From: Gammaproteobacteria bacterium
GTDB lineage: Bacteria; Pseudomonadota; Gammaproteobacteria; Pseudomonadales; Pseudomonadaceae
NCBI GenBank assembly: GCA_018816095.1
Contig: JAHIWP010000036.1
Coordinates: 1 to 64,000, forward strand
DNA length: 64,000 bases
Direction: 5' to 3'
Part shown: positions 10,404 to 19,930 of the stretch, piece by piece
Numbering within the stretch: the first letter of the stretch is position 1
How the letters are laid out: every line of letters begins with the position of its first letter
Notes under the pieces: generated by a model
What the model saw: the letters and a program-made list of their open reading frames with translations, nothing else
The model's database searches: none
What the model was told of the DNA's origin: nothing
Position numbers and translations under genes: made by a program

Positions 10404-10932
10404 CACCCTCCCCCTACTACTCAGCCTCAGTGCCGCACTCGGAAGTGCTAGCGCCTGGGCCCTGCCGTCCGACCGTGATCAACCGATCCGCATCCAGGCC
10501 GACAGTGCAGAGCTTGATGACAAACAAGGCGTGGCGGTCTACCGCGGCGACGTGGTGATTACTCAAGGCACACTGAAAATCACCGGCAACACCGTGACCA
10601 TCACCCAGAACGCCCAGGGTGATGTCGAAGTCTTTACTTCAGTCGGCAAGCCGGCCTACTACGAACAACTGCCATCTGCCGACAAGCAGGTCGTCAAGGC
10701 CTACGGCCTGACCATCCAGTACTTTATGGCCAATGATCGCGTGGTATTGATTGACCAGGCCAAGGTGATCCAAGAAGGCAACACCTTCGAAGGCGAGAAA
10801 ATCGTCTATGACACCCAGCGCCAGATCGTCAACGCCGGCCGCGCCACAGGCACCAATATCACAGCGCCACGTCCGCGCATTGACATGGTGATCCAGCCGA
10901 AGAACAAACCAGCCGACCAGCAGGCGCAGTAA
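10390..10932 (+). CDS. lptA: Periplasmic LPS bridge protein LptA
   Basis: LptA polymerises across the periplasm and carries LPS to LptDE. The 180-residue protein has a signal peptide (about 1-25, ending ASAWA) followed by an OstA-type beta-jellyroll domain starting about [17 protein letters not shown]. It overlaps lptC by 14 bases and is separated from lptB by two bases, so the three are co-translated. Confidence 0.94.
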   Translation: MRLVNTLPLLLSLSAALGSASAWALPSDRDQPIRIQADSAELDDKQGVAVYRGDVVITQGTLKITGNTVTITQNAQGDVEVFTSVGKPAYYEQLPSADKQVVKAYGLTIQYFMANDRVVLIDQAKVIQEGNTFEGEKIVYDTQRQIVNAGRATGTNITAPRPRIDMVIQPKNKPADQQAQ

Positions 10933-10934
10933 TA

Positions 10935-11660
10935 ATGGCCACATTGAAAGCCCAACACCTGGCCAAAAGCTACAAAGGCCGCCAGGTCGTACGCGACGTC
11001 AGCCTGAGCATCGACAGCGGGCAGATCGTCGGATTGCTCGGCCCCAACGGTGCCGGCAAGACCACCTGTTTCTACATGATCGTCGGCCTGGTGCAAGCCG
11101 ATCAGGGCCGCGTGATGATCGACGACCTCGACGTCAGCCATCAACCGATGCATGGCCGCGCGCGCGCCGGTATCGGCTACCTGCCGCAGGAAGCCTCGAT
11201 CTTCCGCAAGCTCAGCGTGGCCGACAACATCATGGCCATTCTGGAAACCCGCAAAGACCTCGACGGCGCATCACGCCGCAAGGAGCTTGAGGGCCTGCTG
11301 CAGGAGTTCCATATCAGCCATATCCGCGACAACCTTGGCATGAGTTTGTCTGGCGGTGAGCGCCGCCGCGTGGAAATTGCCCGCGCCCTGGCGACCAACC
11401 CCAAGTTCATTCTGCTCGACGAACCCTTCGCAGGGGTTGACCCGATTTCCGTGGGCGACATCAAGCAGATCATCCATCACCTCAAGGCCAAGGGCATCGG
11501 CGTATTGATCACCGATCACAACGTGCGCGAGACTTTGGATATTTGCGAAACGGCTTACATTGTCAGCGACGGCCAACTGATCGCCGAAGGTGATGCCGAG
11601 ACCATTCTGGCCAACCAGACAGTAAAAGAAGTTTACCTGGGGCATGAGTTCCGACTGTAA
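10935..11660 (+). CDS. lptB: LPS export ABC ATPase LptB
   Basis: LptB powers LPS extraction from the inner membrane as part of LptB2FGC. The 241-residue protein has Walker A GPNGAGKT (36-43), signature LSGGE (138-142), Walker B ILLDEP (about 159-164) and the switch histidine in ITDHNVRE. It directly precedes rpoN; the 137-base gap holds a candidate -10 and an 18-base palindrome. Confidence 0.96.
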   Translation: MATLKAQHLAKSYKGRQVVRDVSLSIDSGQIVGLLGPNGAGKTTCFYMIVGLVQADQGRVMIDDLDVSHQPMHGRARAGIGYLPQEASIFRKLSVADNIMAILETRKDLDGASRRKELEGLLQEFHISHIRDNLGMSLSGGERRRVEIARALATNPKFILLDEPFAGVDPISVGDIKQIIHHLKAKGIGVLITDHNVRETLDICETAYIVSDGQLIAEGDAETILANQTVKEVYLGHEFRL

Positions 11661-11720
11661 CTACGGCTTTTCTCAAGCCTGTTGCAGCCAAGGCTAGGCA
11701 AAAGCTTTAGAGTCAGGCAT

Positions 11721-11756
11721 ATAATTTGCTTCCTGGCGGCGTTTTTAAAAACGCCC
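11721..11756 (+). promoter_or_regulatory. Candidate rpoN promoter -10 and adjacent 18-bp perfect palindrome
   Basis: TATAAT lies at 11721-11726 with no good -35. From 11739 to 11756 the sequence GGCGTTTTTAAAAACGCC is a perfect palindrome ending 41 bases before rpoN. It could be an operator near the transcript start or an mRNA hairpin with a stem of alternating GC and AT parts. Function unknown. Confidence 0.4.
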
Positions 11757-11797
11757 TGTAGTGGATTGCGCAAAGACGCCGGTAAATAAGGTCTGCA

Positions 11798-13312
11798 ATG
11801 AAACCATCGCTCGTCCTGAGAATGGGCCAGCAGCTGACGATGACACCGCAGCTGCAACAAGCCATCCGTCTGCTCCAACTGTCGACCTTGGATCTGCAAC
11901 AAGAGATCCAGGAAGCCTTGGAGTCCAACCCGATGCTCGAACGCCAAGAAGAAGGCGATGACTTCGACAACTCGGACCCCATGGCCGATGGTGCAGAAAG
12001 CGCCAACACCAGCGAGCAGGCTGAAGCCCCCTTTCAAGAAACCAGCTATCAGGAAACCACGCAGACTGTGGACAACCTGGAAGAAGGCGACTGGGGTGAG
12101 CGCATCCCTAATGAGCTGCCCGTCGACACCGTCTGGGAAGACATTTACCAGACCAGTGCCAGCAGCCTTCCCAGCAACAGCAACGATGATGACGAGTGGG
12201 ATTTCACCACCCGCACCTCCAGCGGTGAGAGCCTGCAAAGCCATTTGCTGTGGCAGCTCAACCTGGCGCCGATGTCGGACAAGGACCTCCTGATTGCTGT
12301 AACCCTGATCGATTGCATCAACGACCAAGGCTACCTGGAAGAAACCCTGGATGAAGTAGTCGACGCATTTGATCCCGAGCTGGACATCGAGCTCGACGAA
12401 GTCGAAGCCGTGCTACACCGCATTCAGCAGTTCGAGCCCACCGGCATTGCCGCGCGCAACCTGGGTGAATGCCTACTGCTGCAACTGCGTCAGCTGCCGA
12501 CTAAAACCCCGTGGCTGAGCGAAGCCCAGCGCCTGACCAGCGATTATCTCGACCTGCTCGGCAGCCGCGACTACAGCCAGCTGATGCGTCGCATGAAGCT
12601 CAAGGAAGACGAGCTGCGCCAGGTCATCGACCTGATCCAGACCCTCAACCCGCGCCCCGGCTCGCAGATAGAATCCAGCGAGCCGGAATACGTGGTGCCC
12701 GACGTGATCGTGCGCAAACACAACGAGCGCTGGCTGGTGGAACTGAACCAGGAAGCCATGCCCCGCCTGCGGGTCAACGCACAATACGCCGGCTTCGTGA
12801 AGCGCGCCGACTCCAGTGCCGACAACACCTTTATGCGTAACCAGTTGCAGGAAGCGCGCTGGTTTATCAAAAGCCTGCAAAGCCGCAACGAAACTCTGAT
12901 GAAGGTGGCCACACAAATCGTCGAGCACCAGCGCGGCTTCCTTGATTACGGCGACGAGGCCATGAAGCCCCTCGTGCTGCACGACATTGCTGAAGCCGTA
13001 GGGATGCACGAGTCGACTATTTCACGGGTGACCACGCAGAAATTCATGCACACCCCGCGCGGTATTTACGAGCTGAAGTACTTCTTCTCCAGCCACGTCA
13101 GCACCTCTGAAGGGGGCGAATGTTCGTCGACGGCGATCCGCGCCATCATCAAAAAACTGGTCGCGGCGGAAAATGCGAAAAAGCCGTTGAGTGACAGCAA
13201 GATCGCTGGTCTACTGGAGGCACAAGGCATTCAAGTCGCTCGCCGTACGGTCGCAAAATACCGTGAGTCCCTCGGAATAGCGCCCTCTAGTGAGCGCAAA
13301 CGATTGATCTAA
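11798..13312 (+). CDS. rpoN: RNA polymerase sigma-54 factor
   Basis: RpoN directs RNA polymerase to -24/-12 promoters of nitrogen, flagellar and many other genes, needing enhancer-binding ATPases. The 504-residue protein has the Gln/Leu-rich region I (about 1-50, [19 protein letters not shown]), an acidic region II (about 50-115), the core-binding and HTH domains, and the RpoN box [10 protein letters not shown] at 481-490. It is followed by hpf, ptsN, rapZ and ptsO, the usual rpoN cluster. Confidence 0.98.
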   Translation: MKPSLVLRMGQQLTMTPQLQQAIRLLQLSTLDLQQEIQEALESNPMLERQEEGDDFDNSDPMADGAESANTSEQAEAPFQETSYQETTQTVDNLEEGDWGERIPNELPVDTVWEDIYQTSASSLPSNSNDDDEWDFTTRTSSGESLQSHLLWQLNLAPMSDKDLLIAVTLIDCINDQGYLEETLDEVVDAFDPELDIELDEVEAVLHRIQQFEPTGIAARNLGECLLLQLRQLPTKTPWLSEAQRLTSDYLDLLGSRDYSQLMRRMKLKEDELRQVIDLIQTLNPRPGSQIESSEPEYVVPDVIVRKHNERWLVELNQEAMPRLRVNAQYAGFVKRADSSADNTFMRNQLQEARWFIKSLQSRNETLMKVATQIVEHQRGFLDYGDEAMKPLVLHDIAEAVGMHESTISRVTTQKFMHTPRGIYELKYFFSSHVSTSEGGECSSTAIRAIIKKLVAAENAKKPLSDSKIAGLLEAQGIQVARRTVAKYRESLGIAPSSERKRLI

Positions 13313-13454
13313 GGCGGCACCAAGAAGGAAGACCCGTCACACTGCACAGAACCTTTCAGGCAAGGCTTTTCGCTACGCAGCTATACAGCTCAAAGCCATA
13401 AGCGCCAATGCCAAATCCGTTCTGCCAGAGTCTTCCATGCCACAGTGTTCCGGC

Positions 13455-13473
13455 GGCAGGCCTCTTGCCTGCC
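13455..13473 (+). other. Hairpin in the hpf leader
   Basis: GGCAGGC and GCCTGCC form a perfect 7-bp stem with a CTCTT loop, ending 30 bases before the hpf start. It has no strong T-tract, so it is more likely a leader structure than a terminator. Confidence 0.4.
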
Positions 13474-13503
13474 TCTTACACACGGTAACAAGGAGAAAGC
13501 GGT

Positions 13504-13812
13504 ATGCAAGTCAACATCAGTGGACACCAGCTGGATGTGACCGACGCCCTGCGCGACTATATCGGCGAAAAACTCGGCCGATTAGAACGCCACTTCGACA
13601 AGATCACCAATGTGCAAGTCATCATGGAGGTCGAGAAACTCAAGCAGAAAATCGAAGCGACCCTGCATATTGCAGGCGGTGAAGTCGTCGCGAATGCCGA
13701 GCATGACGACATGTACGCCGCCATCGATTTACTGACCGACAAACTCGATCGACAACTCATCAAACACAAGGAAAAACAGCTCGATCGTCAACAAGGCGCT
13801 ATGGCCCGCTGA
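13504..13812 (+). CDS. hpf: Short ribosome hibernation promoting factor
   Basis: Hpf binds the 30S decoding region and promotes 100S ribosome dimers in stationary phase. The 102-residue protein is a single HPF/RaiA domain (opening MQVNISGHQLDVTDALRDY) without the C-terminal extension of the long form. AAGGAG lies eight bases before the ATG. It lies between rpoN and ptsN; the 191-base upstream gap may give it its own promoter. Confidence 0.95.
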   Translation: MQVNISGHQLDVTDALRDYIGEKLGRLERHFDKITNVQVIMEVEKLKQKIEATLHIAGGEVVANAEHDDMYAAIDLLTDKLDRQLIKHKEKQLDRQQGAMAR

Positions 13813-13827
13813 CGTCGTCTATCTCCT

Positions 13828-14301
13828 ATGATCCGACTTGAAACTATCCTGACCCCCGGCCGTTCCCTCGTGAACGTGCCGGGCGGCAGCAAAAAACGTG
13901 TTCTCGAACAGATTGCCAACCTAGTGGCGCGTGAGCTGCCTGACTTGGATGGCCAAGACATCTTCGAAAGCCTGATTGCCCGTGAAAAACTCGGCTCAAC
14001 CGGTTTCGGTAATGGCATTGCCATACCGCACTGCCGCCTGCCGGGTTGTACTGCGCCAATCAGCGCTTTACTGCGTTTGGACGCTGCAGTCGACTTCGAC
14101 GCCATCGACGGCGCCCCCGTCGACCTGCTGTTTGTCCTGCTGGTGCCAGAAGCCGCCACTGACGCTCACCTGGAATTGCTTCGGCAGATCGCGAGCATGC
14201 TCGACCGCAGCGACGTGCGCGCCAGCCTGCGCCAAGCCGAAAGTAGCGAAGCCTTGTATCAAGTGGTCGTTGACGTACAAAGCCAACTCAATCGAGCCTG
14301 A
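13828..14301 (+). CDS. ptsN: Nitrogen-PTS EIIA protein
   Basis: PtsN is the phosphoacceptor of the nitrogen phosphotransferase chain (PtsP-PtsO-PtsN), regulating carbon, nitrogen and potassium functions rather than sugar uptake. The 157-residue EIIA-Ntr domain has the phosphorylatable His68 in IAIPHCRLP. It lies 15 bases after hpf and two bases before rapZ. Confidence 0.95.
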   Translation: MIRLETILTPGRSLVNVPGGSKKRVLEQIANLVARELPDLDGQDIFESLIAREKLGSTGFGNGIAIPHCRLPGCTAPISALLRLDAAVDFDAIDGAPVDLLFVLLVPEAATDAHLELLRQIASMLDRSDVRASLRQAESSEALYQVVVDVQSQLNRA

Positions 14302-14303
14302 AC

Positions 14304-15161
14304 ATGCGCCTGATCATCGTTAGCGGTCGTTCTGGCTCGGGGAAGAGCACGGCCCTTGATGTGCTCGAGGACAACGGTTTCTACTGCATCGACAACCTAC
14401 CCGCGGGGCTGCTGCCAGAACTGGCCGAGCGCGCCCTGCTGCATACTGAACTGCTGCATCCGCAGGTCGCAGTATCCATCGATGCGCGCAACCTGCCGAG
14501 CCACCTCAAGCGTTTCCCCGAGCTGCTCGACGAGGTTCGCGCACGCCACATCAAATGCGATGTGCTCTACCTGGACGCCGACGAAGAAACCCTACTCAAG
14601 CGTTTCTCGGAAACCCGCCGGCGCCACCCGCTGACCAACGAGAATCGCTCGCTGGCTGAAGCCATCGCCGATGAAAGCCTGCTGCTAGGCCCGATCACCG
14701 ACCTGGCCGACCTGAAGATCGATACCACCCATCTCAACCTGTACCAGCTGCGTGACAGCATCAAGCTACGCCTGCTTAGCCAACCCGAACCGGGCACGGC
14801 ATTCCTGCTCGAATCGTTTGGCTTCAAACGCGGCATGCCAGTGGATGCCGACCTGGTATTCGACGTGCGCTGCTTGCCCAATCCCTACTGGAAGCCAGAC
14901 CTGCGCGACTACTCTGGCCTCGATCAGCCGGTTGTCGATTACCTCACCGCCCAGGCCGATGTCGAGGAGATGTACCAAGACATCCTTGCCTACCTAAGCA
15001 AATGGCTGCCGCGCTTTGCCGCCAGCAACCGCGCCTATGTCACGGTGGCGATCGGCTGCACTGGCGGGCATCATCGCTCGGTATACCTGGCCAACCGCCT
15101 GGGCGAAACACTCAAGCCCATTCTAAAAAATGTCCAGATTCGCCACCGCGACCTCAGCTAA
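14304..15161 (+). CDS. rapZ: RNase adapter / nucleotide-binding protein RapZ
   Basis: RapZ in enterobacteria delivers the GlmZ sRNA to RNase E and senses glucosamine-6-phosphate; the target in pseudomonads is less certain. The 285-residue protein has the P-loop GRSGSGKS (8-15), a Walker B-like DVLYLDAD segment, and the C-terminal [11 protein letters not shown] motif of the RNA-binding domain. It overlaps neither neighbour but is separated by only 2 and 12 bases. Confidence 0.95.
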   Translation: MRLIIVSGRSGSGKSTALDVLEDNGFYCIDNLPAGLLPELAERALLHTELLHPQVAVSIDARNLPSHLKRFPELLDEVRARHIKCDVLYLDADEETLLKRFSETRRRHPLTNENRSLAEAIADESLLLGPITDLADLKIDTTHLNLYQLRDSIKLRLLSQPEPGTAFLLESFGFKRGMPVDADLVFDVRCLPNPYWKPDLRDYSGLDQPVVDYLTAQADVEEMYQDILAYLSKWLPRFAASNRAYVTVAIGCTGGHHRSVYLANRLGETLKPILKNVQIRHRDLS

Positions 15162-15173
15162 GGAATTGCCGCG

Positions 15174-15446
15174 ATGCCCGCCTGCGAAATCACCATTATC
15201 AACAAGCTTGGCCTGCATGCCCGTGCGGCGGCCAAATTTGTTGGCGTTGCCGGGCGTTTTCCTTGTCAGGTCAAAGTCGGTCGCAGCCCCGATAGCCTGG
15301 TGGATGGCAAAAGCATCATGGCGGTGATGATGCTCGCCGCCGGCAAAGGCACTGACGTACACCTACATACTGAAGGTGAGCAAGATGCCGAAGCCCTGCA
15401 GGCACTGAGTGAGCTGATCAACAACTACTTCGATGAAGGCGAGTAA
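15174..15446 (+). CDS. ptsO: Nitrogen-PTS phosphocarrier NPr
   Basis: PtsO is the HPr-like carrier that passes phosphate from PtsP to PtsN. The 90-residue protein has the active His15 in GLHARAAAKF and the regulatory-serine region SIMAVMMLAA. It is the last gene of the rpoN cluster and is followed by a strong terminator. ptsP is not in the window. Confidence 0.94.
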   Translation: MPACEITIINKLGLHARAAAKFVGVAGRFPCQVKVGRSPDSLVDGKSIMAVMMLAAGKGTDVHLHTEGEQDAEALQALSELINNYFDEGE

Positions 15447-15464
15447 AGCCGCCGACCCTAAAAA

Positions 15465-15496
15465 GGGCTGCTCACGCAAATGAGCAGCCCTTTTTT
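15465..15496 (+). terminator. Rho-independent terminator of the rpoN-ptsO cluster
   Basis: A perfect 10-bp stem, GGGCTGCTCA/TGAGCAGCCC (15465-15474 and 15481-15490), is followed by six T residues. With flanking A residues on the other side it may also act on the converging pmbA transcript. Confidence 0.93.
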
Positions 15497-15508
15497 GTGC
15501 CGTATTAC

Positions 15509-16855
15509 TTAGCTACCGGCTACCGTCATCCGCTCGATGAGCACCGAACCGGTACGAATGTTACTGCGCAGTTCCAGATCATTACCGACTGCGACAATCT
15601 GCTTGAACATGTCACGCAGGTTGCCGGCGATGGTGACTTCCTGCACCGGAAACTGGATTTCACCGTTTTCCACCCAATAACCACCGGCGCCACGCGAATA
15701 GTCACCGGTGACCATATTCAGCCCCTGCCCCATCAGCTCGGTGACGAGAAGCCCGCGCCCCATGCGCTTAAGTAAGGCTTTCTGGTCTTCATCGCCATGG
15801 CTGACGAACATGTTATGCACGCCGCCGGCGTTAGCCGTACTGGGCATGCCCAGCTTGCGCCCGGAATAGGTACTGAGCACATAGGACAACAGCTCGCCGC
15901 GCTCGACAAACGACTTGGCATAGGTCGCCAGACCATCACCATCGAAGGCAGCACTACCGAGTGCCCGCGGAATATGTGGCCGTTCATCGATGGTCAGCCA
16001 TTCAGGGAACAGCTGCTGACCTAAAGTCCCCTCAAGAAATGACGATTTGCGATACAGGTTGCCTCCCGAAATAGCCGCTAGAAAGCTGCCAAACAGCCCG
16101 CCTGCCAGCTCGGCGGCAAACAGCACTGGCACTTCACAGGTCGGCACCGGACGCGCGCCCAAACGGCTCACAGCGCGCTCTGCAGCCAAGCGACCAATGC
16201 TGCTTGCATCGGCCAGCAACTCGCCCTGGCGGTTAACGTCATACCAGTAGTCGCGCTGCATCTGCCCGGCCGCCTCGGCAATCATTACGCAGCTGAGGCT
16301 GTGCCGTGTACTGGCATAACCACTGACAAAGCCATGGCTATTACCGTAAACCCGGCACCCCTGATGGGTATTGAGCGTGGTGCCATCGGCGTTCTTGATC
16401 CGCTGATCGGCAGCAAAAGCCGCCGCCTCACAGCTCAACGCCTGCTCGATGGCCTGCTCTGGGGTGATTGACCAGGCGTGATACAGATCCAGCTGCGGCA
16501 GTTCGCGCGCCATCAGTGCAGCATCGGCCAAGCCGGCGCACTCATCCTCGGAGGCATGCTTAGCAATCGCCAACGCTGCCGCGACGGTTTCACGAATGGC
16601 CGCCTCACCACTGGCGGACGTGCTGGCCGAACCCTTGCGCTGGCCAACATATAACGTGATGCCAAAGCCTTGGTCACGGTTGAACTCGACCGTCTCCACT
16701 TCGCGCTGACGCACCGTGGTGGACAAGCCCTGCTCCACTGACACGGCCACCTCACAGGCGCTGGCCCCCTGCTTTTTCGCTTCGGCAATAATCTGCTCCA
16801 CCTGAGCCTGCAATTGCGGCACGGCCTGGGGCCCGACGATATCTACTGCACTCAT
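15509..16855 (-). CDS. pmbA: Metalloprotease-like protein PmbA/TldE
   Basis: PmbA (TldE) partners TldD in a heterodimeric protease that trims unfolded or modified peptides such as microcin precursors and CcdA. The 448-residue protein belongs to the TldD/PmbA family and lacks the HExxxH zinc site found in TldD, as expected for the non-catalytic subunit. The ATG at 16855 has AGGAG upstream; a longer frame adds 12 codons without a ribosome site. The partner gene tldD lies 0.7 kb away on the same strand, with yjgA between on the other. Confidence 0.95.
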   Translation of the reverse strand: MSAVDIVGPQAVPQLQAQVEQIIAEAKKQGASACEVAVSVEQGLSTTVRQREVETVEFNRDQGFGITLYVGQRKGSASTSASGEAAIRETVAAALAIAKHASEDECAGLADAALMARELPQLDLYHAWSITPEQAIEQALSCEAAAFAADQRIKNADGTTLNTHQGCRVYGNSHGFVSGYASTRHSLSCVMIAEAAGQMQRDYWYDVNRQGELLADASSIGRLAAERAVSRLGARPVPTCEVPVLFAAELAGGLFGSFLAAISGGNLYRKSSFLEGTLGQQLFPEWLTIDERPHIPRALGSAAFDGDGLATYAKSFVERGELLSYVLSTYSGRKLGMPSTANAGGVHNMFVSHGDEDQKALLKRMGRGLLVTELMGQGLNMVTGDYSRGAGGYWVENGEIQFPVQEVTIAGNLRDMFKQIVAVGNDLELRSNIRTGSVLIERMTVAGS

Positions 16856-16903
16856 AAAAACTCCTGAACGATAAGCGGCAAGCGCGACCACACAGGCCAG
16901 ACG

Positions 16904-16931
16904 CTTACAGCTGGAAACTTGCTGCTATCAT
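16904..16931 (+). promoter_or_regulatory. Possible promoter of yjgA
   Basis: CTTACA (16904-16909) and TATCAT (16926-16931) are separated by 16 bases and end 28 bases before yjgA in the divergent pmbA-yjgA gap. Prediction only. Confidence 0.38.
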
Positions 16932-16958
16932 GGCGGCGTTTTCCACTGGACCGCCACC

Positions 16959-17477
16959 ATGTCTGAATACCTTGACGACTTCTCCGGCGAGAAGAGCAAA
17001 ACCCAGATCAAACGCGAGCTGCATGCGCTACAAGATCTGGGGCAACGCCTTACTACCCTGAAGCTCGATCTGCTGAACAAGCTACCGCTGACCGACGAGC
17101 TGCGCCGCGCGCTCGCCGAAGCGCCCAAGCACACCGCCAACGCGGCGAAAAAACGTCATGTGCAGTTTATCGGCCGGTTGATGCGCGACCAGGATGTCGA
17201 ATCCATCCTGACCCTGCTTGACCAGCTAGATGCCTCCACACGCCAGTACAACGAACGCTTCCATAACCTCGAGCGTTGGCGCGACCGCCTAATCAACGGT
17301 AACGATGACACCCTGGAGGCCTTTGTCGGTGAGTATGCCGAGGCTGACCGCCAACACCTGCGTCAGTTGATCCGCCAGGCTCAACACGAACTGGCACAAA
17401 ACAAAGCGCCAGCAGCTTCACGCAAAATCTTCAAATACATCCGCGAGTTGGATGAAGCGCAACGCGGTTTGCGCTAA
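16959..17477 (+). CDS. yjgA: Ribosome-associated biogenesis factor YjgA/DarP (DUF615)
   Basis: YjgA is a helical protein that co-sediments with late 50S assembly intermediates in E. coli. The 172-residue length and the [20 protein letters not shown] opening fit the DUF615 family. The protein is charged and predicted all-helical, without membrane segments. It lies alone on the plus strand between pmbA and tldD. Confidence 0.9.
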   Translation: MSEYLDDFSGEKSKTQIKRELHALQDLGQRLTTLKLDLLNKLPLTDELRRALAEAPKHTANAAKKRHVQFIGRLMRDQDVESILTLLDQLDASTRQYNERFHNLERWRDRLINGNDDTLEAFVGEYAEADRQHLRQLIRQAQHELAQNKAPAASRKIFKYIRELDEAQRGLR

Positions 17478-17485
17478 GCCGCGAT

Positions 17486-17518
17486 GGTGGGTTACGCCTT
17501 CGGCTAACCCACCCTACG
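17486..17518. repeat. REP-like palindrome between yjgA and tldD
   Basis: GGTGGGTTA and TAACCCACC arms (17486-17494, 17505-17513) flank a GCC/GGC inner helix and are followed by CTACG. This resembles, but is not identical to, the GATGGGT units at 1275-1305 and 42130-42210. It lies between two convergent genes and may also help end transcription. Confidence 0.65.
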
Positions 17519-17534
17519 CCCTTCTCAACACACC

Positions 17535-18992
17535 CTACGACCCTGTTCCCCCGACGGTAATCGCATCAATCTTCAGCGTCGGCTGGCCAACTCCTACTGG
17601 TACAGATTGGCCATCCTTGCCGCAGGTGCCTACGCCGCTGTCCAACGCCAGGTCGTTACCGACCATCGACACCCGGCTCATAGCTTCAGGGCCATTACCG
17701 ATCAGGGTGGCGCCTTTGACCGGCGCAGTGATCTTGCCGTCCTCGATCAAGTAGGCCTCGCTGGTGGAGAAGACGAACTTGCCGCTGGTGATGTCGACCT
17801 GGCCGCCGCCGAGGTTGGCGCAATAAATGCCTTTCTTCACCGAACGGATGATTTCTTCCGGGTCGCTTTCACCGGCGAGCATGTAGGTGTTGGTCATGCG
17901 CGGCATCGGCAAGTGCGCGTAGGATTCGCGCCGGCCGTTACCGGTCGCCGCCACGCCCATTAGGCGGGCATTCAGCTTGTCCTGCATATAACCCTTGAGT
18001 ACACCGTTTTCGATCAGCGTGGTGCACTGGGTCGGCGTGCCTTCATCGTCCATGCTCAGCGAGCCACGGCGCTCAAATAAAGTGCCGTCATCGACGATGG
18101 TGCACAGGCTGGAGGCGACTTTCTCGCCCATTTTGCCACTGTAGGCCGAACTGCCCTTGCGGTTGAAGTCACCTTCCAAACCATGACCGACCGCCTCGTG
18201 CAGCAGCACACCGGACCAGCCCGCGCCCATCACCACCGGCATGCTGCCAGCGGGTGCGGGAATCGCTTCCAGGTTAACCAGCGCCTGGCGCAACGCCTCA
18301 CGGGCATAGCCCATGGCGCGCTCTTCGTTATTGCTGGTCTGCTCAAGGAAATAGCGGTAATCGGTGCGCCCGCCGCCGCCATGACCGCCACGTTCACGAC
18401 GACCGTTCTGCTCGACGATTACGCTGACGTTGAAGCGTACCAATGGGCGGATATCAGCCCCTAAGCTGCCGTCAGCCGCGGCGACCAAGATGCGATCCCA
18501 GACACCTGCCAGGCTAACTGAGACCTGCTGAATACGTGGATCGAGGGCGCGGGTGGCAACATCAATGCGTTTGAGCAGCTCGACCTTTTCCGCACGGCCC
18601 AACACATCCAGCGGGTTGTTCTGGGCATACAAGGGCTTCACCAGCGGGCTGCTGAACGCCTGCACGGGGGCACTTTGCCCAGCCCGGGCAATCGAGCGAG
18701 CCGCACGTGCCGCCTGACTCAGGGCATCGGCGGTGATCGCATTGCTGTAGGCGAAACCGGTTTTTTCCCCGGACTGCGCGCGTACGCCAACGCCCTGGTC
18801 GAGGTTGAAGCTGCCTTCCTTGACGATGCCATCTTCCAGCGCCCAGGTTTCCGAAACCTGGCTCTGGAAGTACAGGTCAGCCGCATCCACTCCTGGCCCG
18901 GCCAACTCGGCCAAAACACCTGGCAGGTGGTCAAGGGTCAAACCGCCTGGCCCGAGCAAATGCTCGCTGACGGATACCAACATATCGCTCAT
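17535..18992 (-). CDS. tldD: Metalloprotease TldD
   Basis: TldD is the catalytic subunit of the TldD/TldE protease. The 485-residue protein carries the zinc motif [11 protein letters not shown], with HExxxH at 265-270, and the C-terminal [10 protein letters not shown] region containing the further family-conserved residues. The ATG at 18992 was chosen; a second ATG three codons in is possible. The gene lies two bases downstream of the amidohydrolase gene, within a run that also includes yhdP, rng and maf. Confidence 0.96.
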   Translation of the reverse strand: MSDMLVSVSEHLLGPGGLTLDHLPGVLAELAGPGVDAADLYFQSQVSETWALEDGIVKEGSFNLDQGVGVRAQSGEKTGFAYSNAITADALSQAARAARSIARAGQSAPVQAFSSPLVKPLYAQNNPLDVLGRAEKVELLKRIDVATRALDPRIQQVSVSLAGVWDRILVAAADGSLGADIRPLVRFNVSVIVEQNGRRERGGHGGGGRTDYRYFLEQTSNNEERAMGYAREALRQALVNLEAIPAPAGSMPVVMGAGWSGVLLHEAVGHGLEGDFNRKGSSAYSGKMGEKVASSLCTIVDDGTLFERRGSLSMDDEGTPTQCTTLIENGVLKGYMQDKLNARLMGVAATGNGRRESYAHLPMPRMTNTYMLAGESDPEEIIRSVKKGIYCANLGGGQVDITSGKFVFSTSEAYLIEDGKITAPVKGATLIGNGPEAMSRVSMVGNDLALDSGVGTCGKDGQSVPVGVGQPTLKIDAITVGGTGS

Positions 18993-18994
18993 AA

Positions 18995-19843
18995 CTACTC
19001 CAAACCTGGCAGCCGCGGTTCGGCCGCTGCAAAAAATCGTTTATGTCGCACCACCGGCATCCGCTGGCGAATCGCCGCTTGCTCAGTGGTATTGCGCTCA
19101 GCCAGCACCACACCAGGGCCTTGCACCAGCTTGCCAAGTACCTGCCCCCACGGGTCGATAATCGCCGAATGGCCAAAGGTCTCGCGGCCGCCCGGATGCG
19201 TGCCGCCTTGTCCGGCCGCCAGCACATAACACTGAGTTTCAATCGCCCGCGCACGGGTTAATACCTGCCAATGCGCTGCGCCGGTCACGGCGGTGAATGC
19301 CGCTGGCACACTGATCAACTCCGCCCCGGCGGCGCGCAACGCGCTGTACAGCTCAGGGAACCGCAGGTCATAACAAACCGTCAGGCCTAGACGGCCGAAT
19401 GGCGTATCCGCCACCACCACTTGATTGCCGAAGGCGTAATCATCGGATTCACGGTAACGACCGTGACTGTCGCTGACATCCACATCGAACAGGTGCAGCT
19501 TGTCGTAACGCGCCACCTGCTGACCACAGTCATCGATCAGCAGGGAGCAGGCATGGGCTTTGGCTTCTGGCTGACCATCTGGCGGCAAAGGCAAGGTGCC
19601 CGCAACGATCCACAGCCCCAGGTCACGGGCGGTTTGCCGTAGCCAGGGCAAAATCGGCCCGTCACCCTGCGCTTCGGCACGCCCCAGCGCGGCGAGATCC
19701 TGCCGCCCCATGGCGGCGAAATTTTCCGGCAGCACCACCAACCGCGCGCCCTGCGCGGCAGCCTGCTCGAGCAGCTGGCGCGCCTGAAGCAAGTTGGCTG
19801 TAACGTCGGCCTGGCTGACCATTTGGATGACGGCGAGGGTCAT
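18995..19843 (-). CDS. Carbon-nitrogen hydrolase (Nit1/NitB type)
   Basis: The 282-residue nitrilase-superfamily protein has the catalytic triad Glu40 (LPENFA), Lys115 (YDKLHLFD) and Cys157 (VCYDLRFPE). The sequence resembles the omega-amidase / deaminated glutathione amidase branch, which removes side products of transaminases, so that is the likely role; the substrate is inferred. It lies between yhdP and tldD on one transcript, as in other pseudomonads. Confidence 0.88.
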   Translation of the reverse strand: MTLAVIQMVSQADVTANLLQARQLLEQAAAQGARLVVLPENFAAMGRQDLAALGRAEAQGDGPILPWLRQTARDLGLWIVAGTLPLPPDGQPEAKAHACSLLIDDCGQQVARYDKLHLFDVDVSDSHGRYRESDDYAFGNQVVVADTPFGRLGLTVCYDLRFPELYSALRAAGAELISVPAAFTAVTGAAHWQVLTRARAIETQCYVLAAGQGGTHPGGRETFGHSAIIDPWGQVLGKLVQGPGVVLAERNTTEQAAIRQRMPVVRHKRFFAAAEPRLPGLE

Positions 19844-19930
19844 AGCGGTTTTATCTCAATCGCGGAAATCAGCCTTCAGCTTACAAGCCATGCCGCCAGA
19901 CTGCACGGCTGTCTATCCGCCACGCAGGCT

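Noticed and set aside
11665..11690. GGCTT/AAGCC hairpin after lptB as a terminator
   Set aside because: The stem has only five pairs and is followed by TGTTG rather than a T-tract.
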